DNA of 6,899 nucleotides from Tissierellia bacterium (lineage in GTDB: Bacteria; Bacillota; Clostridia; Tissierellales; Tissierellaceae): assembly GCA_012521625.1 (NCBI GenBank), contig JAAYLY010000243.1, positions 1 through 6,899 of the forward strand. Reading direction: 5' to 3'. A program made the translations under genes and the position numbers. The notes under the pieces were generated by a model. It did not search any database, was not told the DNA's origin, and saw only the letters and a list, made by a program, of their open reading frames with translations. Each line of letters begins with the position of its first letter. Within the stretch, counting starts at the first letter, position 1. This document shows, piece after piece, positions 5,177 through 6,899 of this stretch.

Positions 5177-6838
5177 CTATAGGCCGTTAATGGTCCTATA
5201 GATGGCAGTCCAGATATCTTCCGTTTCAAAACCCTTACGCCAGCTGGCAATACCCGCTAGCTCATATTTGTTTACTAGGGATGCCTTATATTCCAAGGAC
5301 TGGCTGTTCTCCAGCCAAATTCTGTAGAATTTATTATCCTTCCTTACTTCCCCATAGTACTGCTTCGACTCATCATCCCAAATAAGGTCAATATTATACT
5401 CCTGGATGAATCTATTGGCCGTCTCCATAGATAGGGCCTGGGATCTTAGCTGACCCTCCTCCTCAATCCATAGGCGGGTATAATAGGGTACCCCTAGGAT
5501 CAACTGCTCATTAGGTATTATCTCCAACACCCTCTTTAGGCTAGCTTCCACCCAGGAATACTGGGCTACAGAGCCTGCCACCGGGCTGGTAGCCCAGTGC
5601 TGGTCATAGGCCATCAGCATCAGATAATCGGTAGCTTCTTTAAGCCTTTCCCTGTCGAAACTTAAGGACCAGTTCTCGCTGGTAGAGATGGGGGATACGG
5701 CCATGGATACATAGAGGCCTTCCTCCTTAAAAACCGGGTAAAGCTCCCTTAGGAATTGAGTTAGGAGGTCCTTATCCTTTAGGTGGATATTTTCAAAGTC
5801 TATATTTATGCCCTGGAAGCCATAATCCAGGTATATATCCAAGATTCGCTTTATCAGCCCCTCCCGCTTCCTACTGGAGATTAGAAGTTCATAGGTTAGG
5901 TCCGGATCAAAGCTGTTGTCTATTAGGGGCCAGATTTCATAGCCCAGCTCCCTATACTTCCTTACATATTCCCTGTTCCCCTTATCATAGATGGTACCAT
6001 CAGCATCGGTGATTGAAAACCAGGTTGGAGACAAGACATTAACCCCTTCTATGGGGCCTATATTACCCGTATTAGTTAACTTCCTATAGGTATAGTCCCA
6101 GGTTAAATTAATAAGAGGCCTATCTTCCTTCTCAGTAGGCCTATCTATTAATTCCGTTTTATATTTGTCCTTGGTGTGGTTTAGCATTAGGTATTTCTTC
6201 TCCATAAATCCGGGAATTCCATCTAAAGTCCTTACCTTATACCAGTTTTCATATTCCCCATATACATAGACCTTGGTGGCAATTTCCATATTGGAAAGTA
6301 GTTTAGGGGCTTTTATGTCTAGGTCTGCCCTTATACTAGCCCCCTCCAGGATTACCTCCCCATCTAGGTAGTACCTGTCCCTATAGTCCACCACTACCGC
6401 CATGGTCTCAGGGTAATAGGCAACTGATATCTCATAATCATCTTTAAATAAGTCTAAGGGCACATATAGCTTATCATCTATTATACGAATGGGATTATCT
6501 ATTAAAAAGGGCCTTGAATTGATGCTGGCCTCATTTTCGTCTACTATGAAGCGCTTTACATATCTTTCGTTGGTAAGAATAAGCATCTTCTCAGCCTTAT
6601 CATAGAAAATGTCCTCATCTATATAGGTCTTTAGGACCTCATAGGAAAAGTAAATATCATCATCCATCAGGATAACAGGCTCACCATCTTCTATTAAGAC
6701 GTCTTCAATAATCAAATAATTTTCATGGGAAAAAGCTATAACTTCCTCATTAGGCTTATATTTAACAAGATAGATGCCACCGCCGATTAAGGCTGCTACC
6801 AATAGAGAAAGTAGTATCCCAATGGTAATTTTTCTCAA
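5177..6838 (-). CDS. Membrane-anchored GH18 glycosidase with stalk and SH3 domains (YaaH/YdhD-like)
   Basis: 553 residues. An N-terminal membrane segment or uncleaved signal (about 5-25) anchors a modular extracytoplasmic protein. Residues about 40-150 look like a copper-amine-oxidase-N-type stalk domain (INSRPFLIDN, KLYVPLDLF). Residues 163-218 look like a bacterial SH3 domain (ASIRADLDI, YGEYENWYKVRTLDG, GFMEKKYL). Residues about 240-550 are glycoside hydrolase family 18, with strand-4 motif FQGINIDFE holding the catalytic acid E349 and D347, the downstream MAYDQHW (409-415) and the final-strand ASWRKGFE (531-538). The first Asp of the DxxDxDxE pattern is Gln342 and the second is Asn345. 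Relatives such as SleL/YaaH act on cortex or cell-wall peptidoglycan, so wall hydrolysis is more likely than chitin hydrolysis; this is inference. The start is TTG (6836-6838) with GAGGGGG about 7 bases upstream and no nearby ATG. I see no good terminator after it. Confidence 0.9.
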   Translation of the reverse strand: MRKITIGILLSLLVAALIGGGIYLVKYKPNEEVIAFSHENYLIIEDVLIEDGEPVILMDDDIYFSYEVLKTYIDEDIFYDKAEKMLILTNERYVKRFIVDENEASINSRPFLIDNPIRIIDDKLYVPLDLFKDDYEISVAYYPETMAVVVDYRDRYYLDGEVILEGASIRADLDIKAPKLLSNMEIATKVYVYGEYENWYKVRTLDGIPGFMEKKYLMLNHTKDKYKTELIDRPTEKEDRPLINLTWDYTYRKLTNTGNIGPIEGVNVLSPTWFSITDADGTIYDKGNREYVRKYRELGYEIWPLIDNSFDPDLTYELLISSRKREGLIKRILDIYLDYGFQGINIDFENIHLKDKDLLTQFLRELYPVFKEEGLYVSMAVSPISTSENWSLSFDRERLKEATDYLMLMAYDQHWATSPVAGSVAQYSWVEASLKRVLEIIPNEQLILGVPYYTRLWIEEEGQLRSQALSMETANRFIQEYNIDLIWDDESKQYYGEVRKDNKFYRIWLENSQSLEYKASLVNKYELAGIASWRKGFETEDIWTAIYRTINGL

Positions 6839-6868
6839 ACCTAGTCCCCCTCTTACTTTTATAAAAAT

Positions 6869-6897
6869 ATTATACTTTAGCTGAAGCTTTGATTCAA
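6869..6897 (-). promoter_or_regulatory. Sigma-A promoter of the GH18 gene
   Basis: Minus strand: -35 TTGAAT (6892-6897, 4 of 6), exactly 17 bases, -10 TATAAT (6869-6874, perfect). The start near 6862 leaves a leader of about 24 bases containing the ribosome binding site. A vegetative-type promoter fits better than a sporulation one. Confidence 0.75.
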
Positions 6898-6899
6898 GC

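Noticed and set aside
5171..5184. Palindrome GCCTATAGGC near the GH18 stop as a terminator
   Set aside because: The stem is too short, has essentially no loop, and no T-run follows.
1..6899. Defence system, prophage, CRISPR array or intact mobile element
   Set aside because: Every substantial gene except the one at 3433-4164 fits a housekeeping or sporulation-type family; no direct-repeat array, transposase, integrase or RNA gene was found.

Overview
All genes in this window lie on the minus strand. The DNA is AT-rich with purine-rich Shine-Dalgarno sites. RuvC occurs together with sporulation-type proteins: a BofC C-terminal-domain protein, a SpoIID/LytB-like protein and a YaaH/YdhD-like GH18 hydrolase. 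This points to a low-GC, spore-forming, anaerobic Firmicute of the Clostridia/Tissierellia type. The order assignment is inference; the sequence does not name a species.

In transcription order (high to low coordinates), a promoter at the right edge drives a membrane-anchored GH18 glycosidase (5177-6838). A monocistronic zinc-dependent phospholipase C family gene follows. Its reading frame extends to position 4992, well upstream of the first conventional start codon, and the gene closes with a clear intrinsic terminator. A second promoter then serves an unrecognised helical protein (3433-4164), followed 62 bases later by a BofC-like membrane-anchored protein (2789-3370). The spacer between these two holds a candidate forespore-type promoter and a hairpin covering the bofC-like ribosome binding site. 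A 352-base gene-free stretch (2437-2788) contains a strong terminator, two weaker hairpins and the probable ruvC promoter. The remaining genes are the tight cluster ruvC-ruvA-ruvB (14 bases or fewer between genes) and the first 109 codons of a SpoIID/LytB-like gene that starts 6 bases after ruvB and runs off the left edge.

RuvC, RuvA and RuvB form the Holliday junction branch-migration and resolution machine. The flanking BofC-like and SpoIID-like genes are of sporulation type. bofC next to ruvAB is also the arrangement I recall for Bacillus subtilis, so this is a conserved neighbourhood rather than a new defence or mobile island. I see no CRISPR array, tRNA, rRNA, intact insertion sequence or phage gene. 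The items most worth a second look are the apparent AUC (or lost AUG) start of the phospholipase C family gene, the promoter and hairpin arrangement in front of the bofC-like gene, and the unrecognised protein at 3433-4164.
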